A stretch of 64,000 nucleotides of DNA from DASVTU01 sp036387415 (GTDB lineage: Bacteria > Acidobacteriota > Blastocatellia > Pyrinomonadales > Pyrinomonadaceae). Location: contig DASVTU010000009.1 of assembly GCA_036387415.1 (NCBI GenBank), positions 1 to 64,000 of the forward strand, in the 5' to 3' direction. This document shows positions 1-12,634 of this stretch, in pieces; the stretch's first letter is position 1, and each line of letters starts with the position of its first letter. A program made the position numbers and the translations under genes. The notes beneath the pieces are model-generated. The model made no database searches and was not told the origin of the DNA. It was given only the letters and a program-made list of their open reading frames with translations.

Positions 1-1451
<1,451 letters not shown>

Positions 1452-1818
1452 GTAAAATTTACTCGCGAGCAACATAAAAAATCGCTACTCGCTTTTCGGT
1501 TATCTTCTACTAGGCGCTTGCACAGCTTATTTGCCTAGATTATCTATCCACCTTTGCATTCGGGATAACAAAGAATGCAAAGTGGATTGCAGTTACTATT
1601 CGATTGTCAAAGACCTCTTTCAGTCTAATTTTGTGCGTCCGTGAAGACGCCCAAAATTCAACACTCAACTCACTTCAATTTCTTGACTGTTTGAGTGCTC
1701 AACTTCGGGCGGTTCAAACTAACCAACCGATTTGGCGCGTCAATCTTAGTTGCATCAGACACGCTTGCGGTTGCACTTGAATCAAAAGTTTTTTCGCCCT
1801 ACGACCGACAGGAAAACT
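1452..1818 (-). other. 23S leader / tRNA-Ala to 23S spacer
   Basis: This 367-base spacer holds no gene. On the minus strand it contains a boxA-like antitermination motif (TCTTTGACAA, near 1605-1616) and three stem-loops: 1548-1585 (10-bp stem CTTTGCATTC/GAATGCAAAG extended by CCA/TGG), 1627-1658 and 1662-1697. These are the kind of signals expected for antitermination and RNase III processing of pre-23S. The assignment to processing is inference. Confidence 0.6.
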
Positions 1819-1895
<77 letters not shown>

Positions 1896-1911
1896 AGATA
1901 AGCTTAGAGAT

Positions 1912-1988
<77 letters not shown>

Positions 1989-2010
1989 TCATCCAAAAAC
2001 TAGAGCCGTA

Positions 2011-2087
<77 letters not shown>

Positions 2088-2274
2088 TCGCTCTTCTGCG
2101 GCGCATTTTTGCCGCAAAAAAGAGCCACACTTCCAAAGAGTGCGGTTCCTTTTTCGACGGTGGAACGCGCTCAGGGCCGTGTAGCTTCGGTGGCTTCCAT
2201 TGTTTAGCCTGCGATCTACTTCTATATGCCGCTTTTGCAAAGAACAGTAAAACTTTTATTCTTTTAAGAGAATT

Positions 2275-2306
2275 CGATCTCTGAAAACTAGATAGAGCAT
2301 GTCTGT
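2275..2306 (-). other. 3' arm of the 16S processing stem
   Basis: This 32-base segment is the inverted complement of 4070-4102, with only two substitutions and one missing base over 33 positions. In the transcript the two segments bracket 16S and would form a long double-stranded stem, as in RNase III processing of pre-16S. The remaining spacer 2088-2396 holds no gene. Confidence 0.75.
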
Positions 2307-2388
2307 CGAAACCTTTGGAGCTTTCCTTTGGGTTGGACTTGGACACTCAAACAACCTTGTTAGATTGTCTTATAGAGCGTCTTTTGTG

Positions 2389-3956
<1,568 letters not shown>

Positions 3957-4528
3957 AGTTTTGATTCTGGAACATTATCCGATACTGGTTAAAAGTATTC
4001 TGATAATGACTCTTCTCGAGTTTTAGTAATGCGAACTTTATCGTTCGCATCTGCTCTCAAAGGTCTTTAACAGGACACGCTCTATCTAGTTTTCAAAGAT
4101 CGCTTTTCACTTTACCGAATCCATACTTAGTTGCGTCTGAATTCGTTTTGGTTGCCCTGACGACTTTCTTTTGTCTCAAGGAAACTGTGACTTTAACTCA
4201 ATTGCTTTTTCTTGTCAAGCGCCCTAAAGCCTTACTATCTTAGTAACACTTTTAATCACTCAAGGCGCTTACAAAGCTTTCAAGGATTCAACGCTCGAAT
4301 TTCTTTTGCATCGAACCGCGTCAGACTAAGATGCCTCAACGGTGAAGCTAGTTGTCTAAGAACGTTGGATGTTGGAACGGGTTTTGAAGTAGCTATTGCT
4401 ATCGAGTTCCAACCCTTTGAGGGATGAAACAGCCGCTCTCTTTCGTCAAAACTTTTGAAAGAGAAGCGGCTCATCAAACTCGCTCTTAATCGCTTGAATG
4501 TCAACTGCCTTGTTTCAGGCAAAGAGGC
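3957..4528 (-). other. rrn leader region, no protein gene
   Basis: This 570-base stretch is the transcribed leader between the rrn promoter and 16S. It contains the 5' arm of the 16S processing stem (4070-4102). That arm also carries a boxA-like motif TCTTTGAAAACTAGATA on the minus strand. There is a strong stem-loop at 4431-4471 (AGCCGCT and GAAAGAG arms) and a second possible promoter at 4190-4218. Short open frames here have no coding features and were not called. Confidence 0.7.
4190..4218 (-). promoter_or_regulatory. possible second rrn promoter
   Basis: On the minus strand TTGACA (4213-4218) is followed after 17 bases by TAAAGT (4190-4195). This would be an internal promoter about 230 bases upstream of 16S. 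The -10 is imperfect, so confidence is moderate. Confidence 0.4.
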
Positions 4529-4556
4529 ATTATAGGTATTTTCGTTTTTTTGTCAA
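4529..4556 (-). promoter_or_regulatory. rrn operon promoter
   Basis: On the minus strand a perfect TTGACA (4551-4556) is followed by a 16-base A-rich spacer and a perfect TATAAT (4529-4534). It points towards 16S with a leader of roughly 565 bases. The consensus elements and the position directly upstream of the rrn leader make it the likely main rRNA promoter. Confidence 0.8.
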
Positions 4557-4625
4557 CACCCCTTGGAAGAATTTTTTGAGAGAATTTCTCAGTCTGTTTT
4601 TATCCTTTAGAGTCTGACACTGGAA

Positions 4626-5729
4626 CTACTTTTTTCTGGCCTCCTTAATGAATTCATCCAAAGCGTCAACTCTCAACATCCCCCTCGAATCGCTAAACGC
4701 CTTGAAGTTCGCCTCTTTCTTTTGACCGCCGTGGTGCACATTGACAGTGAATATTTTATCGTCGCCTTGTCCTTGAACATGTAGGGGCAGGTAGCCTTCA
4801 AGGTCTGGACTGCGATAGGCGGTATAGTGCTCTTGCCTCTCTTTGTCATAACCAAGTACGAAAATGCGGTCGAAGTCTGACGCGCCGGGTTTGTTGGCTT
4901 CGCTACTGCTACTCTTTTCCAAAATCACCCAACTGCCGGGCTGCACCTCCCTCGCCGTTTCATCCTCTTTCGAGGCATCGGGCGGTTCTGCTTCGTCGAG
5001 CCTTTGCCACGCGACGAATTCGCGGCCCGTACGATAGAAGATAATATCGCTAGGGACGGTCAATTCAACCTGTTTGCCATAAATCCACCCGGCGGGCGCA
5101 GGGGAAATTGAAGGCGGCAGACGAACTTTATACCAAAGCTCTTCGGCCTCTTCGGGCACTTTGGGTTCGTCGCCGTCTCGTCTACTTCTCTCTTCACTTC
5201 GTTGTGCCGCGCCTGCTTTCGGAGTGTCGTCGCTTTCGGTGGTTTCAGATGTCTTTGGTTTCGGCACGCGCTTCCAGCCGACAATCTCGAATCGAGCGCC
5301 GCTCTCCAACTTCATCAAGATATTGTCATTACCATTCCTGTCGGGAGAAAAACGCAGATTGGTACTCGCACGAAGTTGGCCTGTGGCTTGGGCAGGCGTG
5401 CTCTGATCTTCCTTGCCGAGCGAGCGCGAGCGGTCGAGCAATTCCTGCGGCATGACGTTGCGCGCTTCAATCCAACCTTCCACATTGTCAGCCTCGCGTG
5501 TACGCACACGCAGCCATTGTTCGCCGTTGTCAGCCGTTGTCGAATCAAGAATATCGACTACCTCACCACGCACGACTTCCTTCAAATCGGCGGCGACGAC
5601 GGCGGTGGAACTGCGTACCTGAGCGCGGCGTGCGATGACGACGCCGGTTTCTTCTTTGCCTGCGAGCGTGCTGCAAGCACTTATCATGGCGACGCAGAAG
5701 AGCAGCAGCAATAACTTTGCGTGATTCAT
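4626..5729 (-). CDS. SH3-domain lipoprotein
   Basis: The product of about 367 aa begins with a lipoprotein signal: a hydrophobic run and a lipobox ending in ISAC near residue 21. Two SH3b-like segments follow, at about residues 30-105 (ending in VEGWIEARNV) and 115-240 (ending in AGWIYGKQVEL), separated by a charged Glu/Ser/Arg-rich linker. Bacterial SH3 segments of this kind usually bind cell-wall material; the substrate is not known here. The remaining C-terminal 110 residues are not recognised. The frame is open upstream to 5888, but the signal peptide argues for the start at 5729. No good ribosome site is visible. It lies downstream of the peptidase gene and may be co-transcribed with it. 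Confidence 0.75.
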   Translation of the reverse strand: MNHAKLLLLLFCVAMISACSTLAGKEETGVVIARRAQVRSSTAVVAADLKEVVRGEVVDILDSTTADNGEQWLRVRTREADNVEGWIEARNVMPQELLDRSRSLGKEDQSTPAQATGQLRASTNLRFSPDRNGNDNILMKLESGARFEIVGWKRVPKPKTSETTESDDTPKAGAAQRSEERSRRDGDEPKVPEEAEELWYKVRLPPSISPAPAGWIYGKQVELTVPSDIIFYRTGREFVAWQRLDEAEPPDASKEDETAREVQPGSWVILEKSSSSEANKPGASDFDRIFVLGYDKERQEHYTAYRSPDLEGYLPLHVQGQGDDKIFTVNVHHGGQKKEANFKAFSDSRGMLRVDALDEFIKEARKK

Positions 5730-5884
5730 ATTTTGTGGGAAGAATTTAAGGCTTTTGGACATTGCGAATCTTTGATGACAAGGAGACGAATGAAATATTG
5801 CAGTTATGCACAAGGGTCGAAGCCGTATCTTTAATCGAATACTGCATGCCGTTAATTTGTCGTTCAAAGCATTCCTGAAAACCA

Positions 5885-7396
5885 TCAACGACGCCCTTCA
5901 TTGTAACCCAATCCGCGCAGCAAATCGCGCTGTGCACGATTAAGTGAAGGGGCGACAGAGATGCGCGTACGCACTCCGCCCGGTTCCGTTTGCAGCCCGA
6001 AAGGTGTTAAGAGCGTCGCCGCGTCAAGTTGAGACGCGCCGTGTACGTGTTGTCGGATTAAATTTTGCATTCCCGGCGCGCTGCTTAAAATCTCGGTGAT
6101 TGCATCGTTGGCATTACGCCTTTTGTCGGTCGCCCCATAGCGACGAAAGAGTTCGCGGTAGGCATCGTCGAGGGAACGTTTGCCGGAAGTTTGCGTTCTG
6201 AGCGTCAGGTCGTAGAGAAAGGCGACGAGCATACCTTTGTTATAGACAAGTGGGGTTGCGCCCGTCCAGCGCCGTCTTGATGCTTCAAGGAGAGAGATTT
6301 CTTCGCGACCCCTCGCGGCATTATATCCGTCGAAGGCGCGACCCAACGCATTCAGATAATCATGAAATGAAAGATACCCCAAGCGCATGCCGACGCGCAT
6401 CGACTGATAGAGAGTGAATCCCTCATAGAACCAATCGTATTCCCCATCGAATGCGAGAGCATTCGGCACCCAGAGGTGAAAGAGTTCATGTGTGAGAGGC
6501 ACGTTCAACTGTGCGAGCGCGGCGGTGGCGGAGGGCAAACGACCGGATAAGAAAAAGACCGTCCGGCCACGCGTTTCCGCGCTCCACATGTTTGCGCCAG
6601 TGTTTGTCGGAAAGGGAGTGAGGACAATCAACGCCCGACCGCGCGGCCTGATGCCCGTGATTTTTGAATGTTCGACAAGAATTTCTTCCACCGCTTCCGA
6701 CGCATCTTCATCATCGAACGCCCACTGGCCTGTGGTCACAAAAGCAAACTCCAACGAGTTTGCGCGGCGACGTCGTTCGCGCAAGTTTTGACCGACGAAG
6801 AAAAGGGCGTCTTCGGCGTTAGCAATATTAAATTCGTGATGTGCAGTCGTGGTCTCTGCTGATGCAAGACTCCATTTTGCGGGCAGGTTGAATTTCACTC
6901 TCGCGTCGGTCAACGGCAATGGCAATAAATCGCCGAGCATCAAGACTCCATGCTCGTTGGCGAGCCATGAGACGTGTGCGGCTTCAGACACGACGCGGGG
7001 AGGGTCGAGTTTGATTTGATAACTGAATTTGGTCGCTGCGCGCTCCGTGACGTAATGCCCCGGCGCGAGTCTTCGGGCAGAAACCCGGACATCGTTGGAG
7101 TCTGTGAAAGAGAGATTTTCCAATCGTCCGTCGAGGCCGGAGATGCCCGCATAAGAGTCTCGAAAAGTCCAAGTCGTCGTTGCATCCGCTCGAAATCCTT
7201 CTACTTGTGCACGCGGCGGCGCAAGCGAGTTGATAGTGATACGCACGTTGAGCGTCTGTGCATGCGGCGTGATTGCGGCGCAGATGAGAAAGAGGAAGAT
7301 GCCGCCCCACTTGCCGAGCGTTATAAAAAGCTCTCTCTGATTTTGCTTCGCCGTGTACGTGTGTGTGGATTGAAGATTTCGATGTGTGTCGAACAA
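5885..7396 (-). CDS. M61/M1-like zinc metallopeptidase, exported
   Basis: The 503-aa product has an N-terminal hydrophobic signal (about residues 25-46, ending before HAQ). It carries the gluzincin motif HELFH near residue 302 with a glutamate 18 positions later (WFYEGFT). This is the zinc site HExxH-x17-E of clan MA peptidases such as M61 glycyl aminopeptidases and M1. The N-terminal half is beta-rich and would fit the M61 N-terminal domain. Catalytic His and Glu residues are all present. Substrate is unknown. The SH3 lipoprotein gene follows on the same strand. Confidence 0.75.
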   Translation of the reverse strand: MFDTHRNLQSTHTYTAKQNQRELFITLGKWGGIFLFLICAAITPHAQTLNVRITINSLAPPRAQVEGFRADATTTWTFRDSYAGISGLDGRLENLSFTDSNDVRVSARRLAPGHYVTERAATKFSYQIKLDPPRVVSEAAHVSWLANEHGVLMLGDLLPLPLTDARVKFNLPAKWSLASAETTTAHHEFNIANAEDALFFVGQNLRERRRRANSLEFAFVTTGQWAFDDEDASEAVEEILVEHSKITGIRPRGRALIVLTPFPTNTGANMWSAETRGRTVFFLSGRLPSATAALAQLNVPLTHELFHLWVPNALAFDGEYDWFYEGFTLYQSMRVGMRLGYLSFHDYLNALGRAFDGYNAARGREEISLLEASRRRWTGATPLVYNKGMLVAFLYDLTLRTQTSGKRSLDDAYRELFRRYGATDKRRNANDAITEILSSAPGMQNLIRQHVHGASQLDAATLLTPFGLQTEPGGVRTRISVAPSLNRAQRDLLRGLGYNEGRR

Positions 7397-7536
7397 GCTT
7401 TGGGATGCTCCAATGCGCTTTTGATTTCAGGTCATTAAAGCATAAATTGCGTGGGCAGATAAAAGACAGGAGACAGGCCGGACGGATGAACGAATGACGC
7501 GAGATAAGCGTAAGCGAGCACAACAAGGGAAACGTT

Positions 7537-7585
7537 AAAGACGACAGGCGCTTGCATCGGACTAAATGCAAGCGCCTGTCGTCTT
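7537..7585. terminator. long hairpin, probable terminator of the TonB receptor gene
   Basis: A near-perfect 20-bp stem (7537-7557 with 7566-7585) encloses a short loop. It lies 38 bases past the stop of the TonB receptor gene. The plus-strand side ends in TCTTTTA and the minus-strand side in CTTTAA, so the T-runs are short. The rest of the 226-base gap 7397-7622 shows nothing else. Confidence 0.75.
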
Positions 7586-7622
7586 TTAGTCTCGCCGCGA
7601 GTGTGTTCGGGCGCGTAACGAA

Positions 7623-9818
7623 TCAGAAGAATCTGATGGTGTAAGTGAAGCGCACGCCGCGCCCGATTTCAGGGGCGAGGTCTTTAATGAAAGAGAGGTG
7701 GTTGCGATAGAGACGGTCGCCGAGATTGAAGGCGTTGACGGAGAAGATGTGCGCGTAGTGTGGTCTTGGAATCGTGTACGAGGCGAGCAGGTTAAAGAGC
7801 GCGTAGCCGGGCGTGCGCGTCTCGGTCGGAAAGATTTGGTCTTGGTCTTTGGCAAAGATGGCTTCGGGTCGGATGCTGAAATTCTCGAAACGCGCGTCGA
7901 AACCGACGCGGGCACGCATGGGCGGGATACGCGGGAGCGGAGTGCCGGAATCTTTCAGTTGGGCGTCAACGTAGTCGAAGCCGAGATTGACCCAGAAGTT
8001 TTCGTGGGCGGCGAAATCGAGGTTCAACTCCGTGCCGACAAAACGGCTGTCCGATTGTAGATACTGTGCTTCGATGAGTCCGTCTTCAATCTCTCCGGTG
8101 GGCGCGAGAAAGACGAAATCTTTGATGTTGTAATAGTAAAGATTCGCCTCGCCGCGCAAGCGTTTGGACGTGTGGCGCAGAGAGAAATCGATGCCGTCGT
8201 TGCGTTCGGGAGTGAGGTTGAGGTTGCCAATCTCGAATGTCAGATTACCGAGATGCGGGCCGTTGTTGTACAACTCTTCGAGCGCGGGAGCACGAAAAGC
8301 GTGCGTGTAATTTGCGACGAACGCGCCGCCCGTCCAGAGTGGCACGCGGATGCCTGCGGCGCCCGAAAAGCCTGTGAACGAACGCGGCAAGGCATCGCGT
8401 TGCGGGTTGTAGGCGTTGTGTTCGATGCGTCCGCCGAATTGAAATTTAATGTGGTCGAAGTCGAGTTCCTGCAACGTAAAGACGGCGGCGGAGGTCTGCG
8501 TCGTGGGCGGCGCGAGTGCTTCTTCGCCGATTGATTCGTAATCGCGGTGGAAGCCTGAGAAGCCGAAGCTGCCTGTGAGGTGTCCGGTCTTGCGTTGGTC
8601 GAAGACGCCGCGATAAGTAAACTGGTCGTTCTTGAAACGCGTCCCGACTTCTTCGCCTTCGAGTTCCTTGTGGCGATAGTTGCTGTAGTCGAGCGTCAGT
8701 CGAAAGCCATCGACAAAGGTGCCGAGTTCGCGGAAGCCGCCGTTGAATTTCAAATCGTGACGGCGCATCGACACGTCAACGTCCGAACCTGTTTCGGTGC
8801 CGCCGCTTTCAAAAAAGGAAGCGAACGGAATGCCGTAACGACGGTTGTCGTGGCTATACGTGAGACTGAAGAAACCCTTTTCGTCGTACCAACCGAAGCC
8901 GCCGAGGCCGCTCGTCGAACGCGTCTTGGTGTTTTCGACGCGTCCGAGGGGTGTCGTGTAGTCGCCTGTGCGTTGGCCTGTGCCGTTGCCCCAAAACATC
9001 CATTTGCCTGTGCCGTATTCGATGCCGCCGCTTGCGCCGCCCTGCGCGTTGTTGCTTCCGGCGACCCCCGTGAAATAACCGCGCCATCCTTCGTGCGCGG
9101 CATCGTGTCCCGTGATGGCATTGACGACGCCGCCCAGAGCGTTGCTGCCATAGAGCAACGTGGCGGGGCCTTTGACGATTTCCAGACGTTCAAGCGATAA
9201 AACGTCGATGGGTTCGCCGTGGTCGCCGGACTGCGAACCGAGCGAGCCAGTGGAAGTTCCGTCTTGCAAGATGAGCACGCGGTCGCCGTCGAAGCCGCGC
9301 ACGACCGGGCGCGACGACCCCGGCCCGAAACTGCGTTTGGCGACGCCGGGTTCGTTGTCGAGCACTTCGCCGAGCGACGGGTGGCTCTCCTCTGCAATCC
9401 TGATGGAGTCGAGCGAAGTCACAGATTGAAACGACTCGAACGTTGACTGCTCGCTGCCCGTCGCCGTCACCGTCACTTCTTCGCGATAACCCGTCAGGCG
9501 GAGTTGAAAATCCAACGTGGCTGACGCGCCCGACGCGACCGTGATATTTTTCGCGGCGTCGGGGAAACCTTCCAGATGCGCGAGGATGGTGTAGTTGCCC
9601 GCCGGAAGCTGCTGAAATTCATACGCGCCCGTTTCATCTGTCTCAACCGAGCGTCGCAGTTGCACCACCGTCACGATAGCGTTATGCAGAGGCGTCCCGC
9701 CGTCTGCCAGTGTCACAGCGCCGCGAAGCGTCGCGCCCGCCGTCTGCGCGAGAGTTGGCGCTGACATGACAGCGCAAAAAATCATGAGAATAAATGCCGA
9801 ATACAATCTTCGTCGCAT
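7623..9818 (-). CDS. TonB-dependent outer-membrane receptor
   Basis: The 731-aa product has a signal peptide (residues 1-25, ending TLAQ). A carboxypeptidase-regulatory-like beta domain follows (about 30-110, with DETGAYEFQQLPAGNY), then a plug (about 125-235, with the typical VKGPATLLYGSNALGGVVN), and a beta-barrel ending in an aromatic residue (TIRFF). The plug carries RPVVRGFDGDRVLILQDG and SGDHGEPID, which recall zinc/copper receptors of the ZnuD/OprC type; the ligand is inferred, not shown. Start 9818 is chosen because AAGGAG lies 9 bases upstream (9828-9833). The small Cys/His protein gene upstream on the same strand supports a metal link. Confidence 0.9.
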   Translation of the reverse strand: MRRRLYSAFILMIFCAVMSAPTLAQTAGATLRGAVTLADGGTPLHNAIVTVVQLRRSVETDETGAYEFQQLPAGNYTILAHLEGFPDAAKNITVASGASATLDFQLRLTGYREEVTVTATGSEQSTFESFQSVTSLDSIRIAEESHPSLGEVLDNEPGVAKRSFGPGSSRPVVRGFDGDRVLILQDGTSTGSLGSQSGDHGEPIDVLSLERLEIVKGPATLLYGSNALGGVVNAITGHDAAHEGWRGYFTGVAGSNNAQGGASGGIEYGTGKWMFWGNGTGQRTGDYTTPLGRVENTKTRSTSGLGGFGWYDEKGFFSLTYSHDNRRYGIPFASFFESGGTETGSDVDVSMRRHDLKFNGGFRELGTFVDGFRLTLDYSNYRHKELEGEEVGTRFKNDQFTYRGVFDQRKTGHLTGSFGFSGFHRDYESIGEEALAPPTTQTSAAVFTLQELDFDHIKFQFGGRIEHNAYNPQRDALPRSFTGFSGAAGIRVPLWTGGAFVANYTHAFRAPALEELYNNGPHLGNLTFEIGNLNLTPERNDGIDFSLRHTSKRLRGEANLYYYNIKDFVFLAPTGEIEDGLIEAQYLQSDSRFVGTELNLDFAAHENFWVNLGFDYVDAQLKDSGTPLPRIPPMRARVGFDARFENFSIRPEAIFAKDQDQIFPTETRTPGYALFNLLASYTIPRPHYAHIFSVNAFNLGDRLYRNHLSFIKDLAPEIGRGVRFTYTIRFF

Positions 9819-10062
9819 TGAGAATCGCTCCTTCAACAATCAAATAATTCCAGAATCGACGCGCAAAAAACGGCGCGTTCATTGCTGATTGGTCGTTTGA
9901 ATGGATGCCCGTCAACAATCAGCTTCGTCGAAAATGAAAGACTGACGTATCACTCGACGGCTCCCGTCGCTTGGACGACATGCACAGCGACGAATGCGTC
10001 GGAAGTGCGGCGTCGTTTACGTTGAAGCGAAAGCAGTCTGTGACTGACGTGGCAAAAGATTC
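9819..10062. other. 245-base gap between the small exported protein and the TonB receptor
   Basis: This region holds the ribosome site of the TonB receptor gene. No convincing promoter, operator or hairpin is seen. The two flanking genes point the same way and could share a transcript. Confidence 0.4.
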
Positions 10063-10443
10063 TCAGGCGAGCGGAGGTGCGCGACCGGCGGGAAGCAGAA
10101 AAGCTTCGTTCGCATGTGCGGGCGTCGGGGACGCTTCGCCACACGCGAACTTTTGGAGAGAGGCATCATAGACCGAAGCCGGACTATAGAGGTCTGCGAT
10201 GAGACTGCGCTGTAAACGACACAGCAGACATTGTGCGTGGGCACCGGATTCCAGCCCCGCACTCGCATCCGAGTCGCTTTGGACGACCGCGCTGCCGGAC
10301 AGCAACGCGTCTTCAACAAGCCGGACGCGATGGCTGTGCGTCGCGCTCACGATGAAGGCGTGCGCGACGAGCAGAAGCAGCATGAGGGCAATCCTCTGCG
10401 ATGTTCTGCGACTGTAATGCTGGCGGTTGTGCGTTGTTCTCAA
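10063..10443 (-). CDS. small exported Cys/His protein (DUF2946-like)
   Basis: The 126-aa product has a hydrophobic export signal at about residues 18-33 followed by THSHR. A CLLCRLQ motif sits near residue 73. A short exported protein with His-rich and CxxC positions directly upstream of a TonB receptor resembles the DUF2946 group found beside metal-uptake genes; similarity is by eye and weak. Its role could be metal binding or sensing at the envelope. Either the start at 10443 or an internal Met at the hydrophobic segment could be used. Confidence 0.5.
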   Translation of the reverse strand: MRTTHNRQHYSRRTSQRIALMLLLLVAHAFIVSATHSHRVRLVEDALLSGSAVVQSDSDASAGLESGAHAQCLLCRLQRSLIADLYSPASVYDASLQKFACGEASPTPAHANEAFLLPAGRAPPLA

Positions 10444-10723
10444 ACTCGAAATTCTCTATGAAAACAGTCTTCGCGATTGAATCAAACTATACCACTCAGA
10501 GGGCTGTTCGCGAAATCGCGTTGCCTCGCTTTCGACGCGTAGGTAAACCCACAGAACGGAACTTGAACACGCTTTTTCGCGTATTTATTTGCAAATCGAC
10601 GACGCAAACGGCGCAAGCGCGATACATCCGAGTACATTGACACAATCCGTCCTGCGCCGATACAATGCTGTTCCGCGATTCTCGTTGTTTCCGCTTCCCT
10701 GTTTCCAGACCGAGGATTCAGTT

Positions 10724-10801
10724 GTGACTCTGGTTAAAATCATCATTATCACGCTCGCCGTCATCCTGAGTATTCTCTACTTGGGGCGTTTCTTGTTTTA
10801 A
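10724..10801 (+). CDS. possible 25-aa single-span membrane miniprotein
   Basis: A GTG codon at 10724 has GAGG 8 bases upstream and opens a 25-codon frame. It encodes almost only hydrophobic residues (TLVKIIIITLAVILSILYLG) and ends at 10801, 5 bases before the next gene. The charge pattern, a single Lys near the N-terminus and Arg near the C-terminus, fits a short transmembrane helix. The larger open frame upstream of it (from 10589) looks non-coding. It may be a real membrane miniprotein translated with the VWA gene. No family is recognised. Confidence 0.4.
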   Translation: MTLVKIIIITLAVILSILYLGRFLF

Positions 10802-10806
10802 GCCCG

Positions 10807-11841
10807 ATGGCGGTATTGCTCCCTCGACGCGCAGGCTCTCCACCTCCCTTCTCGCCCCGCGCGCCTCGCTCCGTCTCTCTTTTCTTTGCGACCATCGCCA
10901 CGCTCATCCTTTTCTGCGCGCATGTTTCCGCACAGAAGAACGCGCCGGAGACAGATGAGGTGATTCGCGTCGAGACGAATCTTCTGACGCTGCCCGTCTT
11001 CGTCACAGATTCTTCGGGACGACGCGTACAGGGTTTGACGCGCGACGATTTCAGCCTGCGCGGTAATGACACGCGCGTCGAGATTGCCTACTTCGCATCG
11101 GGCGCAGAGCGGGTCGCGCTCGCCTTCCTTCTGGACGCTTCCGGCTCCACGCGCGACATCATCACGCAGCAGAGAGAAACCGCGCTCGCACTCTTCGCGC
11201 GTTTCGGCAAAAGCTCTTGCGTCGCCGTGATGCGTTTCTGGGATCAACCCAAACTCACCGTTCCTTTCACCACCGACCAGACGAAAGTTCAAGAGGCTTT
11301 TCTTCTGCCTGCCCTCCCCAATCGTCGGACAGCGATTTTTGACGCGGCACTCGCCGCCGTTCGCGCCTACGAAAAATCGGAAACCGCTCCCACCGAACGA
11401 CGCATCGTGATTCTCATCAGCGACGGTCTGGACACGGCGAGCACGACGCGCGCACGCACCGTCATCGAAGAAGCATTGGCGCGCGACGTGTCGTTCTACG
11501 TGATACATCTGCCGCTCTACGCGCCGCGCGACGGCAGGCTCGTCCCACGTTCCACCGCCAAAGGTTTTCGCGAATTGGCGAAGGAGACGGGCGGACAGTT
11601 TTTTACCGTCGGCGATGCCGAAGATGCCATCAACCCGCGCGCCGCACGCTACGACCTCGCGCCCGTCTTTCAAGCCATCGCCGACGACCTCCGAGGGCAG
11701 TACGTGCTCGGTTTTTACGGAAACAATCTGGCGGCTAACACGTCGCCCTCCGAGCGCCGCATCGACATCAAGCTCTCTCTGACCAAGCAGCGCAAACTTC
11801 GCATACGCTCGTTGCGGTCGAGTTTCATGCTGCGTAAATAA
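10807..11841 (+). CDS. VWFA-related acidobacterial protein, exported
   Basis: The 344-aa product has a long N-terminal signal-like segment (residues about 15-40, ending VSAQ). A beta segment follows with VFVTDSSGRRVQGLTRDDF, then a von Willebrand A domain with the metal-site motif DASGST near residue 111 and ISDGLD near 200. This arrangement matches the VWFA-related family that is expanded in Acidobacteriota and supports the taxonomic inference. It would act outside the cytoplasm in adhesion or assembly; the partner is unknown. It starts 5 bases after a possible membrane miniprotein. Confidence 0.85.
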   Translation: MAVLLPRRAGSPPPFSPRAPRSVSLFFATIATLILFCAHVSAQKNAPETDEVIRVETNLLTLPVFVTDSSGRRVQGLTRDDFSLRGNDTRVEIAYFASGAERVALAFLLDASGSTRDIITQQRETALALFARFGKSSCVAVMRFWDQPKLTVPFTTDQTKVQEAFLLPALPNRRTAIFDAALAAVRAYEKSETAPTERRIVILISDGLDTASTTRARTVIEEALARDVSFYVIHLPLYAPRDGRLVPRSTAKGFRELAKETGGQFFTVGDAEDAINPRAARYDLAPVFQAIADDLRGQYVLGFYGNNLAANTSPSERRIDIKLSLTKQRKLRIRSLRSSFMLRK

Positions 11842-11966
11842 AGAGACAGGTATCTGTTAACATTCATCCATCGGACAACGTTGGTTCTCAAGAGAGTCGT
11901 GCATTTCGTCTAAAGATTTCCAACGTGTTCGAGAACATTAATTCGAGATAGGGGAGAATAAATTTC

Positions 11967-12596
11967 ATGAGTGCGAGTGATGCCGCCGACCATATTCTGG
12001 AAGCGGCGGAGAGTGCGGTGGACGAGAAGTTTCGTTCAAGAGTGGCGTTTGCGATTGCGTTGATGGCGATGCTGCTGGCAATCGCGAGTCTCGGCGGCGG
12101 CAACGCTGCCGAAGACATGCTCGGCAACAACATCGAGGCCAGCGATGCGTGGGCTTTTTATCAGGCGAAGAACGTTCGACAGACGGCCTATCGGCTGGCG
12201 GCTGACGAATTGGAAACCGAGTTGCGAGTTCGACAGGATTCGTTGACGCCGGAGGCGCGTCAGGAACTTCAACGCCGGCTTGACCAGTATAAAGAGACGG
12301 TGGAACGCTACGAGAGCGAGCCTGACCCCAAAGAACCCGGCGACCCACTCAAGGGCGAAGGCAAGAAGGAACTCTCGGCGCGTGCGCGGAATTTTCAGGA
12401 ACAGAGAGACAGGGCGATGCGTCAAGACCCGAATTTCGATTATTCCGAAGCCCTCTTTCAAATCGCCATCGTGCTCGCGTCGGTCGCGATTCTGATTACG
12501 TCCCGACCGATTCTGTGGTTGTCTCTGGCGATGGCGGCGGTTGCTTTTGTTTTGATGTTGAACGGCTTTCTACTGTTCTTCACCTTACCCTTTTAA
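11967..12596 (+). CDS. DUF4337 family membrane protein
   Basis: The 209-aa product begins with a charged helix. It has one transmembrane segment near residues 28-46 and two near the C-terminus (about 160-178 and 183-205), with a long charged coiled-coil region between them (about 60-150). The order and the N-terminal sequence resemble the DUF4337 family, whose function is unknown. AGGGGAG lies 11 bases upstream of the ATG. It is followed after 38 bases by purH on the same strand. Confidence 0.7.
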   Translation: MSASDAADHILEAAESAVDEKFRSRVAFAIALMAMLLAIASLGGGNAAEDMLGNNIEASDAWAFYQAKNVRQTAYRLAADELETELRVRQDSLTPEARQELQRRLDQYKETVERYESEPDPKEPGDPLKGEGKKELSARARNFQEQRDRAMRQDPNFDYSEALFQIAIVLASVAILITSRPILWLSLAMAAVAFVLMLNGFLLFFTLPF

Positions 12597-12634
12597 CCGA
12601 AACTTCAACCCGCAAACCTGAATCTTTCAAAGTA

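Noticed and set aside
4212..4522. Open frames of 60-80 codons in the rrn leader
   Set aside because: They lie within the transcribed rRNA leader, have no ribosome sites and no recognisable sequence.
7698..9446. Several long open frames opposite to the TonB receptor gene
   Set aside because: They are shadows of a well-supported 731-aa receptor with clear domains; frame bias in G+C-rich genes generates such open frames.
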